64,000 bases of DNA from Protopterus annectens (lineage: Eukaryota > Chordata > Ceratodontiformes > Protopteridae), in assembly GCF_019279795.1 (NCBI RefSeq), contig NC_056738.1:474915287-474979286 (forward strand). Reading direction: 5' to 3'. The notes beneath the pieces were generated by a model. It did not search any database. It was not told the DNA's origin and worked only from the letters and a program-made list of their open reading frames with translations. A program made the translations under genes and the position numbers. This document shows positions 24,158-36,590 of the stretch, piece by piece (the first letter of the stretch is position 1; every line of letters begins with the position of its first letter).

Positions 24158-24270
24158 TAATCTAAAATTAGGCTCTTCAGGACCACCAGTACAACAAAGT
24201 TCTCATTTTATTGTCAGGCAAAGCTATTCTTTGTTGTACTGGTGGTCCCGAAGAGCCTAATATTAGATTA
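24158..24270. repeat. Foldback element, 42-bp arms
   Basis: Arms 24158-24199 and 24229-24270 (TAATCTAAAATTAGGCTCTT ... and its complement) pair with two or three mismatches and enclose 29 nt. Probably a tiny MITE or a palindrome left by one. Confidence 0.85.
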
Positions 24271-24780
24271 TTTATTTTGCTTGGCCTTTCTTCTCTATAC
24301 TTTGGTTATTAGTTTCATTGCTTTGTCATTGTATACACAATAATTGTAACTTGCTTATTCTGTACATTTCTAACATCCTTTAGGTGATTTATAATAGCAC
24401 ATGATACCAGAGTTCTATGAGCTTTCTTGCAAAATGTGCTCATATGATCATAGGCTGTATTACTGATTTAGCTATCATATCAGCCGAGTATAACAGCTAC
24501 AGCAATTATCAACAAATAATATGGAAGATGACAAATACTTTAGAAATAGCCTAAGTCATAAAAATAAAATATGATGGAAATTAGCCATGTTTTTAAAAGT
24601 CGGCATGGTGGACAGAATGGCTTACTTAGCAGCCCTTTGATTCTAAAATAGTCACTGTTACTGAATAGAATATAGTGAAGTTGTGTTTATTACTTGAGTC
24701 CTTATTAAGATAACATATGCATTGAAGCCTTATGTTTTTCATTTCAGCCAAATTTATAATATGTTCTTGTTTTCATAAAG

Positions 24781-24843
24781 GGACCACCAGGTGCTATAGG
24801 AACAGCAGGAGCTCCTGGGAACCGTGGACCAAAAGGAGAAACG
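24781..24843 (+). CDS. Collagen triple-helix exon 5 (63 bp)
   Basis: Twenty-one codons, seven Gly-X-Y triplets (GPPGAIGTAGAPGNRGPKG..). The acceptor is TTTTCATAAAG. The donor GTATAA is weak, lacking the usual AAGT. It is followed by the 25-kb intron loaded with transposons, so correct splicing here must span that distance. Confidence 0.92.
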
Positions 24844-25291
24844 GTATAAGTTATCTTTCTGTTGTATTTTATTTATTTATTTATTTGTTTTATCTCTGTT
24901 ATGCCCCTTGCGCCTTAGTAGCAAGGATTGCTATGCTGCACTGAGGGTACACTGTGTATATGCGAAATGTATAAATGCTGTTTTAATCTTTTAAAACATA
25001 ATAGCAACATATAAAAGTGATATATGGGGCTATCTTTTATTAGCATTTTTACATAGACTTAAAGGATTAGGATCTGCAGATTTTCAAGAGTTAAGCCTGA
25101 AGGAAATATTTGTGAACCCATATGCATAAGATGCAATTTTGATATAGTTCACTAACCTTGTAAACATAAATTGTAGGTACATTTTAGATGGCATATTACC
25201 CCCCACCCACCCACCCATAGCATCAGTCATTCAGATTTCAAGTGATGGATGTACTTCCTGAGTGCAAACAAAATGAGAAATACTATTTTTC

Positions 25292-25345
25292 TTTCCCCCG
25301 GATTTACTAATCTGCCATGCAGGACTAAACTAGTCCTGCACGTAA
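25292..25345. repeat. Candidate left terminal inverted repeat with palindrome
   Basis: Contains the palindrome GCAGGACTA-AAC-TAGTCCTGC (25319-25339). The half-site ACTAGTCCTGCACG recurs as ACTAATCCTGCACG in the right end. Confidence 0.5.
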
Positions 25346-25744
25346 GCGGCAGTTTAAGAGGAGGATGGCAGCGTGCTATGCATATTAATGAACGTGCGCT
25401 GCCTGAGCTCCAAATCCCACACTGAGCATGGACAAGTGCAGGGGTCACCTGAGAGCAGAGGTCTCAGAATAAACATGCCCCTGCAAAGTAGAACAGAAGA
25501 AAGTGTAAATAAATGAGCAAGACTGCTCATAGGTGTTCGCATATCCCCACCAACAGTCCCCATGTGTTCAACAGCAACAGTACATTGAAATAAAATGAAG
25601 AAACCCTTGTATTTATTGTTTTTAAGACCCTGAGTACAGCTAACCATAGGTGCATGGGTTTGCCATTGCTTAGCTATGGTTAAAGCAGCTGAAAAGGCTG
25701 AAGAGGATAACAAGGAATGTATATATGCAAATGAAGCAGCACAG

Positions 25745-25812
25745 AAATAGTGTAGTGGTTAGAGCATTCACCTAATAAACAGGCATTCCTGGTTCAAGTC
25801 CCACTACAGCAC
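25745..25812 (+). repeat. tRNA-like sequence (SINE head)
   Basis: TAGTGTAGTGGTTAGAGCATTC gives a good A box and GGTTCAAGTCC a perfect B box 28 nt later. The T arm and acceptor do not pair well enough for a working tRNA. Probably a Pol III-derived repeat. Confidence 0.5.
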
Positions 25813-26199
25813 ATATCATTTTCCATGTGAAAACTGTATATGCACATATTTTAACATCTTTTTGCCGTAAAACCTGCATAAAAACATTTAAATGTGAACT
25901 GGAGTACTGCATGAAATGCACATGTGAAGTGTCAGTGCCATAATGAATAAGGCACTAGTAAGCAGGCTTAAGCACAAATAAGCAGTAATAAGCATGTCTA
26001 AGTGTGTTTGTGCAGGGGGTAAGCATTGCCTACACAGATTAAACAAAGTAGAAGCTAACTGAGTATAAGAAACTGTAATTGGAGGTTAGCAGTGCTTACC
26101 ATTGCGCAAACCCATGCATACCCACTTACAACTGCTTTAAAGTGACTTAATCACTCTGGATCCAAAGGGCCATGTTCTGTCCAGCAACAAAATAAACAG

Positions 26200-26268
26200 C
26201 TCTTGCAAGGCTCAAACTAAGGACCCTGCACACTTTAGACAGGGTGATGAACCACTAAGCCATGACAG
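26200..26268 (-). repeat. tRNA-like sequence on the opposite strand
   Basis: On the minus strand TGGCTTAGTGGTTCATCACC is A-box-like and AGTTTGAGCC B-box-like. With the plus-strand tRNA-like unit at 25745 it forms a convergent pair 390 bp apart. Confidence 0.4.
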
Positions 26269-26403
26269 ATACACAGATATTCAATGTTTCAGAAACATAT
26301 CAGCCAGTCCTGTCATGCAACAGTACAGAAAATGTATACCAAAATCTAGATGTGTGTGTGTGTAACTATATTGCAACCTTGACAGATACAACATATCCAT
26401 ATA

Positions 26404-26404
<1 letters not shown>

Positions 26405-26462
<58 letters not shown>
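26405..26462. repeat. (TA)n microsatellite
   Basis: About 29 uninterrupted TA dinucleotides. Confidence 0.97.
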
Positions 26463-26468
<6 letters not shown>

Positions 26469-26807
26469 TTACTAACTCTATATACATATGTATCAATATC
26501 TATGCACATATACTTATATATCTGCTAAGAGATAACTAAATCTATATAGGTATATATGGCCATACATCTGTAGATAGCAAGTGCAGATTAACAAATATAC
26601 CTATGTCCACATACACCGTTAATGGGGTTGAGAGGCCCCACACACTATACATCTTGTATGAATAGGCACCCCCCCACAGCCAAACACATGTTCCCTGCAA
26701 TACACTACCAAGTACAGTCTGCCTCCCATAGGACATGTAATATGTGGAAGCCATCAACATCCCCAGGATACAGATACAAAGACACATATATGCAGATATA
26801 GGTATAT

Positions 26808-26865
<58 letters not shown>
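26808..26865. repeat. (CA)n-(TA)n compound microsatellite
   Basis: A short CA run passes directly into about 20 TA dinucleotides, followed by an AG run. Confidence 0.95.
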
Positions 26866-26866
<1 letters not shown>

Positions 26867-28400
26867 AGAGAGAGATATGTGGCTACACATACACATGCAG
26901 ATATATGTACAGTAAGATACATATGTAGGAGGTGCACACAATATGGAACAGCCACTATGCCTACAGTTAACAACTGAAAAGCTGGACACTGTATGGGTGA
27001 CACATACTAATGTCAATCGTTGCCTGCAACATATACCCATAGACAGGTCATAGGAAAGACACCACACACAGGTTTGCAGAAATGGGAATCCTTTAATTGT
27101 GTACTATAACAGTTCTATATGCCATATCATATAGCTGTTCAAATACTGACAACCATATAAATGGAGTACTGCAACTGTGAAACAGTTACCCTAATACAGT
27201 AGTCTGGAAAGGTTCACAACTGTTGCTGTCCAGGCTAAGCCCTTCAGAATGTACAGTAGTGCAGAGAGAGTGGGCCACAGGGTACCACACAATCAACAGT
27301 ATGTACTTCAGGTGTGCAGTTCAGTAGCCTCTTTCTACACTCTGTACAAACTCCGTAGGAGGCAAAGACATTTTGTGATCAAATGGGTTGTACCTGGTAC
27401 ATAACAAGGCATAACACACAGAACAGTTTGTATGGCAGGAGGCAGTAGGCTTGCTGTACCCCAAGTCATGTAAGTAATGTCACTATAGGTGGAGTATCCT
27501 GTACTGTACATCCACATACCTTGTGGCAGCTCACCCAATACCTCACATTTTGTAACAGCCTAAGTCATTTATGGTGCTCCCCACCTAGGCTCAATAATTC
27601 AGGCCCATATACCACTGTTACATACACTGGCCCCTGCAGTGCATAAGGGTGCACATGTGTTGTGTAGGTGATGCCCACACATATATAGCCCCAGCCCTAC
27701 TGAATTTGTGGGGGATACAACAGCAGTGGAGTAATGGCAGTGTGATATACTCACAGCCCACTACTGAACAACCCCCAACAGCAAGACATATGTGGAAAGC
27801 CTGGTATATAGATGGGGGACAGAGGCTGGAACACAGGCACATATATGGAACACTGTTGCTATACACTAAGCAAGGTGCTGGTGTTACAGGGTAGTCTGCA
27901 ACATACCCTTAGTCAGGGAATCGAGGTTAGAAATAGACATGGATGTGGCCATGTACTGATAGCACGCAACACATACACTGCCAGTGTAATATCTGACACA
28001 GGACCTGTGTGGTGGACGGACAACACATGATGGGCATACCTCTGTCCAGCAAGAGGTTAGGCCCACAGCAGTGAGCTATGGAGACAGACTGCATTCCAAG
28101 GTACACTAGTATGTATACACACACACACACACACCCTGTAATACCAGTACTATGCAAAGCATTACACAACTCTACCCACAATCTGTCTGTAGTTCCTGAT
28201 CCTCCTACAAATATGTGGCCACTCTGAGTGTGCAGGTTCTCCTGTAAGAGGTATTGCTATATGCTGTCTGTATTACTGATACCCACACACAGGAAGGATG
28301 TCCATCACACAGGAAATGTAAAGGGACCACGCCCACATGCTGTAGGGATTTGTAGTGGGTGGTTGCCATGACAGTGGTAATTCAATGTAGTACACATGTG

Positions 28401-28402
<2 letters not shown>

Positions 28403-28440
<38 letters not shown>
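28403..28440. repeat. (TA)n microsatellite
   Basis: About 18 TA dinucleotides, the third such tract in this 2-kb region. Confidence 0.95.
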
Positions 28441-28441
<1 letters not shown>

Positions 28442-31400
28442 CTATCTGGATAAGTATATGTACATATATTTCCACCATAAGTCCTGGACATGGAGTGTTG
28501 CCGTACACCAGCACCTACAGTCCCAAAGTCATAGTGCAAGGGGATGACAGGTATGTATAGCAGGTATATTACTAGACTGTTGCTACTGTCATTGGGATTG
28601 TCTTCACAGACATGGTGTCTGTGGATGCTGACATCTGCTTATAACATGTGTGCCATTGGCTACTGACAGACATCCTAAGGAAATCATTGTAAGGTACCCC
28701 TGCTAGCATGTAATGTCCCTGTGGAATGCTGCAGAGATATTGGCTACTATATGTGGAACGTCAGACACACCCTGTACAGTCCAGAGGTATACACATAATC
28801 CCTTAGTGCACCACATGTGTACCAGGCCTGACAATATGGATGTAGACAGCCATGTAGTTGGGTATAACACGTAACGATTGGTATACATTTGGCACCATAG
28901 GTGTTGGATTCACACACTCCTGATTGGCCTGACATATAATGACTGCTGGTACAGGGGTGCCATGGACACATACCACCCACTACATTTTGACATACATCTG
29001 TACAACATCCCACTGCTCTGTCTGACATACATGACGTTTAAGGGAGGCCCAGCAGCAGTGCATCTGGCAAGTATCTGCACATGACATCCCACTGGTTAAG
29101 TACACTAAGCTGCTAGGCATGCAACAATGTACTGTGCAGGCTACAGGTAGATTGTCTCAACACTGGCCTACATCTCATATGGGGGAATGCACATGTACCT
29201 GCATAAATAGCAGGCTCAACAGCCATGTCACAGCACAGGGTAAGATACACATGTGTGACAGTGCATAACCACAACCAATGTAAACACAGACACATATGGT
29301 AAGCTAGCATAATACTACAGTAGATGGACTATCTGTTCTACACCATCCTCATATGTGCCACTCGGAGAATGACCCTAGATATACTGGGCTGCTACACGGT
29401 TTGGTATGATGGCTGTCTGCGGTATGGGACATGTGTGTGTATGGCCCTACAAACATGTACAGCAAAATGGTACCATACAGTGGAGCAGCATGTAACATCT
29501 TATAGAAGAGGAGCTAGAACAATGACATCTACCACAGTCTGTACACAGGCTGAAGTACATATTAACAATACACATGCTGCTAACATTCACTATCACTACA
29601 CAGACCTCAGTACTGTACAAACATCCACAGAATGTCCAGCTTATGTCATGAAATATAACCACTACTGTACATGACATGTGTAGCAATCTGATATATCACT
29701 GGCTTGTTATCAGATATGATGACAGTATTTATGGTGCACAGCACATATACACCACTTCATGCATACCATATGTACAAAGGTTGACAGAGGTGTGGTTGAC
29801 AACATATACACAGGGCCAGTATAGACATGTTGCTGTGATAACCTCATATATTTTCCATTGTAACAGGGTTTTTTGCAACATATGTCCTGTGAGGGATATG
29901 AAGTCAGTAACTGTTATGGCCTTCTCCGTCTACAGACTGCAATCTTTACACTACCTTCTGCATTCCATAGATTGATGCACTGTGGCTAACACATGAAACC
30001 ATAGGCACAACACTGCCCAGTCTGCAGATGACCCTGCAGATGGGGATCCCTCATATACATGAAACTGACATGGGAGGCATTGCGACATGTACGACAGGCA
30101 TATCCAGGCAAACACTGTTAAACCAACATTACTCCAAATGCAGTATAGCAGTACTTATAGTCTGTAGTCAGGTCATGCACATCCCTCTCCTGTTTGTTGT
30201 CCTCTTTCCACAGTGTATGTTGTTAGAGGTAAATCCCCAATCCATCTGGGATGCTGTTTGTCAAACATCAGATCTAGTTCCTGCTCACAGTGACTGCAAA
30301 GGCCCAACACCACCATGATGTTCCTAGGTATTGGAGTGTGTGTCCATGCAATTGGCTATGGGATTGTTACCACAGCTGTTTGTTACCACAGCTGTTCCAA
30401 ATGCAATCAGCTTAGGGGAGGGCTGAAATTCATGCAGAGGCCATCAACTGATCATGAGCATCACATAAAATACACATGCTGCTGCCTAAGCAAGGCAGGT
30501 GTGGGTCTCCACATCCAGCAGAGAGGGAGTGTGGGAGGCAGACAGAGGCAGATACATGTCAGGGAGGGCAAAACTGAAGCATGTTTCTGTCACACACCTA
30601 CCAGCACAGGGTATCAACTGTCCAACAACTATGTAGTGCTATCACAGTTCGATGCAGTTATTGGATGCACCACATGGGTTACCTGATTTGGAGTGCTCAG
30701 AACATATATGTGAGGGTGAGTGACATCTGCAACAGGGATACGGTAGATATACGGTAGGTGTCGTACACGTGCTTGCCTGCATGAACATGTATCAGCGTCA
30801 ACACATGCATGCTCACACATTGACGCACACACACTGACACACTTGGCAGGGCCAGGAGTGCAACTCATCAGTAGTGGGATTTGCAACACATCAATGTGCA
30901 GGTATCACATGCACCACACGGGTCATACTGAGGCTGTATGGGCAAAGAGTATGAGGAGATGTCAGACATCAGACAGCATGCTTCAGTATGCCCTGGGCGG
31001 TTGTAGTGAGTGTAGATGTGAACATACGCACCATACAACATGCACACATGAACACACAGGTTGCCAGTTCTGACATGCATGGGTGCATGTCTACACGAGT
31101 GTGTGGTGGTCAACTGTGCCAGCAGGCTGTACAAGGGTAGGCGATGGGTATACCTTGACATCAGGCCACATGACAATGGTCTGCATTGTGGCTCAGGCCT
31201 GTAGTTACTGCATTTACCCACACAGGTGGGTATTGCGTCCCTCATCCAGTCAGCTGGGTGACTATTGTGTGTGGCCAAGGCTGTACACCACATGCCATGT
31301 ATGTGTTCCTTAGTCCATGACATAGATGGTGTCTGAGATGTGCACACCTCCCACATGCATGTACAGTGACATGTGAACTGTACCTGGGGTGTCATGCCCA

Positions 31401-32084
31401 TGTTGTGAACACAGATTATCATCAGATGTGCTAGTCTTGCCCACCTGTGGCAGGAACTGGTAATGGGCAGCAGGTTTACCCTTCACTAACATCGATTGCA
31501 TGCCAACAGTATTCCCTTATGTCAGTTGTCATCTGTCTATATAGAGCATGTTGTCAGACATGGTATGTCATTGTGAGTCACATGTGAAGGCTCCACAGGT
31601 GGTGCAGGTGTCCATTGGGGAACATAGTGGAGGTGCACTGTCTGCATGTCCGTGCATATTGGACAGATGGGCAGGGTGACATGCCCTCTGTAGCCCACTG
31701 CTATCACTGCTTAGTTACTATCAGTGGCCAATATGCAGTGTACTACCCACATATTGGCTGTTACCTAGGCATGTGTGTGCGTATGACACATGGGTTGAGT
31801 GTGTGCTCTGGGTAATAGTAGGGTTGCTAATTTGGATTGGCTGGCCTTGATGTCACATGTATGGGTATGGCTTTGCACCCCAGCCTCTTAGCTAATTTAC
31901 ATCTGTTATACCTGTATGGTTGACATTGTGATATATAGTAGGGCCACCATAAAGGTAATAAACAAAACCCCCTCCACATTGGCCAAGTGTCACACACTCA
32001 CCTCTACACAGGATACGAGTTACACCCACACACACCCCTACACAAACACCTGTCATGTGTGGGAGTTGAAACCATACCTAACTA

Positions 32085-34030
32085 GTTTATTACACTACAG
32101 CACTATGCAGTTATAGCATGTGCCATGGACATTATTGAGTACTTCTTCCCCAAAGGTGCATTTCACAGTGACTGACATCAGCAGCATTACCAAAGAAGGG
32201 CATTTCACCTGTACCTTGAGTGACTAGCCTAAAATGCATTGCTCCCTACACAGACAGTGAGGCACTCACAGAACATCCACAACTGCCATGTGCGGGTGTA
32301 GGACCCCTGACCAAAGCCTATATCACACTACAGCATGGAGCTATTATAGGACACACCACAGGGATTACTAGAGACATCCTTCCCCAAAGGTGTATTTCAC
32401 ACTCAGTGACATCAGCAGGTTTACCAAAGTAGGGCAGTTCAACTGTACTGCAAGTGACTAGCCTAAAATGCATTGCTCCCTACACAGACAGTGAGACACA
32501 CACAAAACATCCACAACTGTCATGTGTGGGCATAGAACTCCTGACCAAGGCCTATATCACACTACAGCATGGAGCAGTTATAGGACACAACACAGGGATT
32601 ACAGGGAACTTTCTCCCCACAGTTATATTTTACAATGAATGACATCAGCAGGATTGGCAAAGTAGGGCATTTGTAATGTACTGCAAGTGAGTAGCCTATG
32701 ATGCATTGTGCCATACACAGATGTTGAAACACATGCAAAATATCCACAACTGCCATGGGTGGTGATGGAACCCTACCACAGTTCTAAATCACACTACAGC
32801 AGTACACAGTTACAGGACGCACTACAGACATTACTGGGCTATGAGTTTCCGAGAGGTGTATTTCTAAGTGAGTGACATCAGCAGCCTTGCCAACATTGGG
32901 TATATGAATTCTAAGGAGTGTGTGTGACCTAAAAAGCATTAGAGACAGAGACACAAAGACACACACGCACACAGTTGCCACGTCTGGGGATAGAACACCT
33001 ACCTAATTAATTTATCACAGGATGCGCTACAGAGATTACTGGGTTATGATTTCCCCAGATGTGTATTTCTAGGTGAGTGACATCAGCAGCCTTACCAAAG
33101 TCCCAGAGGTGTATTTCTAGGTGAGTGACATCAGCAGCCTTTCCAAAGTTAAGTATGTGTATTGTATGGAGTATGAGTGGCCTAAAAAGCATTGCTCTCT
33201 ACTCAGTCAGACACACGCACAAGCCATGTCCGGGGTTAAAACACCTACCTAACTACTTTATTACACTACAGCAGTATGCAGTTACAAGTCACGGAAATTA
33301 CTGGGCTGTGATTTCCCCAGAGGTGTATTTCTAGGTGAGTGACATCAGCAGCCTTGCCAAAGTTGGTATATGTGAGTGGCCTAAAAAGCATTGCTCTCTA
33401 TTCAGACTCACACAAGCACACAGTTGCCAGGTCTGGAGTTAGAACACCTACTTAACTACTTTATCACACTACAGCAGTACACAGTTACAGGATGCACTAT
33501 GGAGATTAGTGGGATATGATTTCCCCAGAGGTGTATTTCTAGGTGAGTGACATCAGCAGCCTTGCCAAAGTTGAGTATATGTATTGTACGGGGTGTGAGT
33601 GGCATAAAAAGCATTGCTGTCTGCTCAGTCAGCCACACAAGCATACAGTTGCCATGTCTGTGTTTAGAACACCTACCTAACTACTTTATTACACTACAGC
33701 AGTATGCCATTACAGGTCACACTACAGAAATTACTGGGCTATGATTTCCCCAGACGTGTATTTCTAGGTGAGTGACATCAGCAGCCTTGCCAAAGTTGTG
33801 TATATGAACTGTACAGAGTGTGAGTAGCCTAAAAAGCATTTCTCTTTACACAGTCAGAGACAGAGACATGCACACAACCACACACTCACGCAGTTACCAA
33901 GTCTGGTACTACCTAACTAGTTTAGCACTACAGCAGTACGCAGTTATGGGATGCGCCATGGGGATTACTGAGCTACAGCTCTCCCAAAGGTGTAGTTCAC
34001 ATTGGATGACCTCAGCAGGCTTGTCATGAT
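32085..34030. repeat. Tandem array of ~205-234-bp units
   Basis: The anchor TGACATCAGCAG recurs at 32173, 32407, 32640, 32873, 33078, 33126, 33340, 33548, 33773 and (as TGACCTCAGCAG) 34007. Each unit carries TTACACTACAGCAGTAYGCAG, ATTACTGGGCTATGATTTCC, GTGTATTTCTAGGTGAGTGA and CCTAAAAAGCATTGCTC. The 48-bp step at 33078-33126 is a partial duplication. Central units are most alike and outer ones most diverged, as expected for unequal crossing-over. Confidence 0.92.
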
Positions 34031-34479
34031 ACCGCTATGGGGAGGGCGGTGTGTACATGGGCTGTAACCCATTCATGTAGGGGTTGACATGCCGCATGCA
34101 GACACACACAAGGTCATATGCCACAGGTACATGTATACAGCTACTAGGTGATGACTTCCTTGTACAGTCATGTTGCACAGCTGGCACATGCAACACGCCA
34201 TCATGCTGACAGATACTGATGGCTAGTCTCTGCAGTGAGTGACACCTATACCTCATGTGTTTGGGGCCCTTTGGCTATGTGCTGGGTGGGACAGGCCCAG
34301 ATGGCTCCTTGTCACGGTCACCCTCTTCCACACATCTATGTCCATCTATCTTTGGCTTATTATAATGTGTTGTCCTTACATATATGTCTGTATTCCTATC
34401 CACTATGTGTGCAAGGCAGGAGTGGAGCATACTGAAGTGTCTGCACTACAAACTGCAAATGCCAGATATGTCTGATCCA

Positions 34480-34800
34480 CTGGTGTTTGCTGACATGGCC
34501 TTCATGTGTTTAAGTATGTGAACATGCCCAGTATGACTTTACAGTATGTTGTTGACTGACATTGCCTTTATTCCTCTAAGTGTGTGAGCATGCCCAGTAT
34601 GGCCATCTATATTGCATGTGTAGATCAAGTCCAGGTAGTTTGTACTGCGGTGCTGACCTTTGTGTTGTACACTGACAGGTAGCATGCTGTGTCTGCAGGG
34701 TATACATCAGTCATTTGGCATTGACTGTTGCTACATTTCTGCATAGCGGGGGGGGCACCTGACTGTTTCTACATTTCTACACAGGGGTGGGGGGGGCAAA
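34480..34800. repeat. Two short degenerate tandem repeats
   Basis: A roughly 100-bp unit with GTGAACATGCCCAGTATG and GTGAGCATGCCCAGTATGGC, then a roughly 50-bp unit with CTACATTTCTGCATAGCGGG and CTACATTTCTACACAGGGGT followed by G-runs. Confidence 0.7.
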
Positions 34801-35297
34801 CCTGACTGTTACTATCAGTGTACTTAGGATGGTGGGGCACACCTTACACTTTTACACATTTGCTAGGACTGTACGTCAGGTACACCATGTCAGTCTGTAG
34901 TCTTACCTATCATGCTGGCTAGAGGCATACCAGTGTGCTACAGATTTTAGCTTTAACTACCTACATATTATTTTCTAACTTCCTAGCCTTCACAACTTAT
35001 ATCCAACAGGCTGGCTTGCTGTAGTCTGTCTATGTAGGCCTGGGGTAGGGGTTACCCATAGGGCTCATTCAGAGGCCATAGTACAGCATTTGTTTGTGTT
35101 TGTCTACAACTATCCTGCTGGCTGTGACTGCTGGGTATGTGCTCACCCCAACTGGCATGTGAATCACTTACTTTGTGGGTGTCCCAGTATTGAGGGTGGT
35201 GCAACTGGGCTGCCTATGGTTGAGCACAGGTAGTGTCATGTTTAGCATCCCTTTTACTGTATGTGCGAGTCAGAGAGAGGTGTCATTCTCTGGGTCC

Positions 35298-36590
35298 CTA
35301 CCGTGTCAGTGCATGTGCTATGCATTGCCTCTTTGCCAAGGCCAGAGCATACTGGGCACACCTCCTTCTGCCTACTGGGGAAGGCTCAGGTTGTTCCTCC
35401 TCCGGGTCAGTCTGCACCTGTGCAGGCCTTGGCACTGCTGGGGGGCTGTGTGGTCCTGCCCCATGCTGTTCCTGCTGCAGCTGTTTCCACAGGATCATAT
35501 TGTGTAGCACGGCATATACGAGGTCAATTTGGGTACATGTAGTTGGTGAGTACTGCAAGGCTCCACTGGATGTGTCCAGGCACCGGAACCATGACTTGAG
35601 CATCCCAAACACATGCTCTATTATGATTCATGTTTGCGCATGTGCCTCATTATGGAGTTCTTGTTCAGGTGTGTATTTATTTCTGATGGGTGTCATCCGC
35701 CATGGCTCCAGTGCGTATCCAGCATCCCCCACTAGGTGACCGTGTGGGATGTCCCCATTGGCAAATGTTTGGTACAGCTACATCAGATGCCAGATGTAGG
35801 AATTGTGGTAGCTTCCAGGGCAGCCAGCACACACATTCATTATTATGCCCTGGGCATCGCACATGACCTGGCAGTTGATGGAGGAGAAGCCCTTGCAGCT
35901 GATGTAGACCCTACCCCGCTCACCTGGTGGTGCTTTAATGTATATGAGCATGCAGTCTATTGCACCCACTACCTCAGGGTATTCTGCTATTTGGAGGAAG
36001 AGATGCATATTGCTGGCCAACGCCTCACGGTTGATGGGGAAATATACGTGCTCACTGACATGTGCTGACATGGCATCCAGGAACTGGTGGAGTACCTTGG
36101 ATGCTGATGCCTGAGAAATCCCCATCATATCCACAGTTGGCCTGTGGAAGGTACCTGTAGCTAGTATTCTTAGGCCTACACATACTTTGGTATCCACTGG
36201 GATGGGTTCTCCTCTGTTAGTTCTGTGTGTCAGGCATGGCCGGCACAGCTCAACAATTTGCTGTTGGAGGTCCCTGTCCACCCTATAGTGCTCCACTATC
36301 TCCAGCTCATGTAGCCCTTGGTAGGTTACCCTGGGTCTGTACACTCTTCTCCGTCTCCTCACTGTGGGTTGCTCAGCAGCATTCACATCCTCACCACCCT
36401 CAGCCTCTTGCATATGCTGGTTTATGATAGCAAAAGCAACCCCTAACATTTTTTCTCTTGCTTTCATTTTGTAAAATTTCCCCATCTGTATACACTGGTG
36501 GTGCAGAGTTTTTGGGAAAAACAAAGGGGAAAGGTGTTTGCATAGTTTATAGTGGTCTGCTGCCTGTGTAATTGGCTGATTCTGATACAT
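35298..36590 (-). pseudogene. Harbinger (HARBI1-like) transposase relic
   Basis: One minus-strand frame from 36590 to about 35298, interrupted by two or more stops (TAG near 35778, TGA near 35612). A basic N-terminal region (RRRRRVYRPR) precedes the DDE_Tnp_4-type core: VGAIDCMLIYIKAP with the first catalytic Asp, KGFSSINCQVMCD, PGSYHNSYIW where family members usually have HD, VGDAGYALEPWRMTP, and IEHVFGMLKSWFRCLD with the catalytic Glu 35 residues after the GDAGY Asp. It ends with VLHNMI. In live elements it cuts at the terminal repeats. The Asp-to-Asn change and stops say it is dead. No MYB-like partner ORF was found. Confidence 0.88.

Larger units (their letters stand above)
26500..35170. 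other. CA/TG-rich low-CpG region without convincing genes
   Basis: Across more than 8 kb the text is dominated by ACA, CAT, TGT and CACATG words with very few CpG, unlike the A/T-rich introns on both sides. Many short overlapping open frames appear on both strands because TAA and TGA are relatively rare, but none shows a recognisable motif or domain. The composition could reflect methylation-driven decay of once CpG-rich DNA or expansion of simple-repeat words. Confidence 0.6.

Noticed and set aside
25745..25812. A functional tRNA gene
   Set aside because: A and B boxes are good but the T arm and acceptor stems do not pair properly by eye.
30868..31422. 184-codon minus-strand frame in the CA/TG-rich block
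   Set aside because: Cys/His/Thr-rich text with no domain order, best explained by low stop density from word bias.
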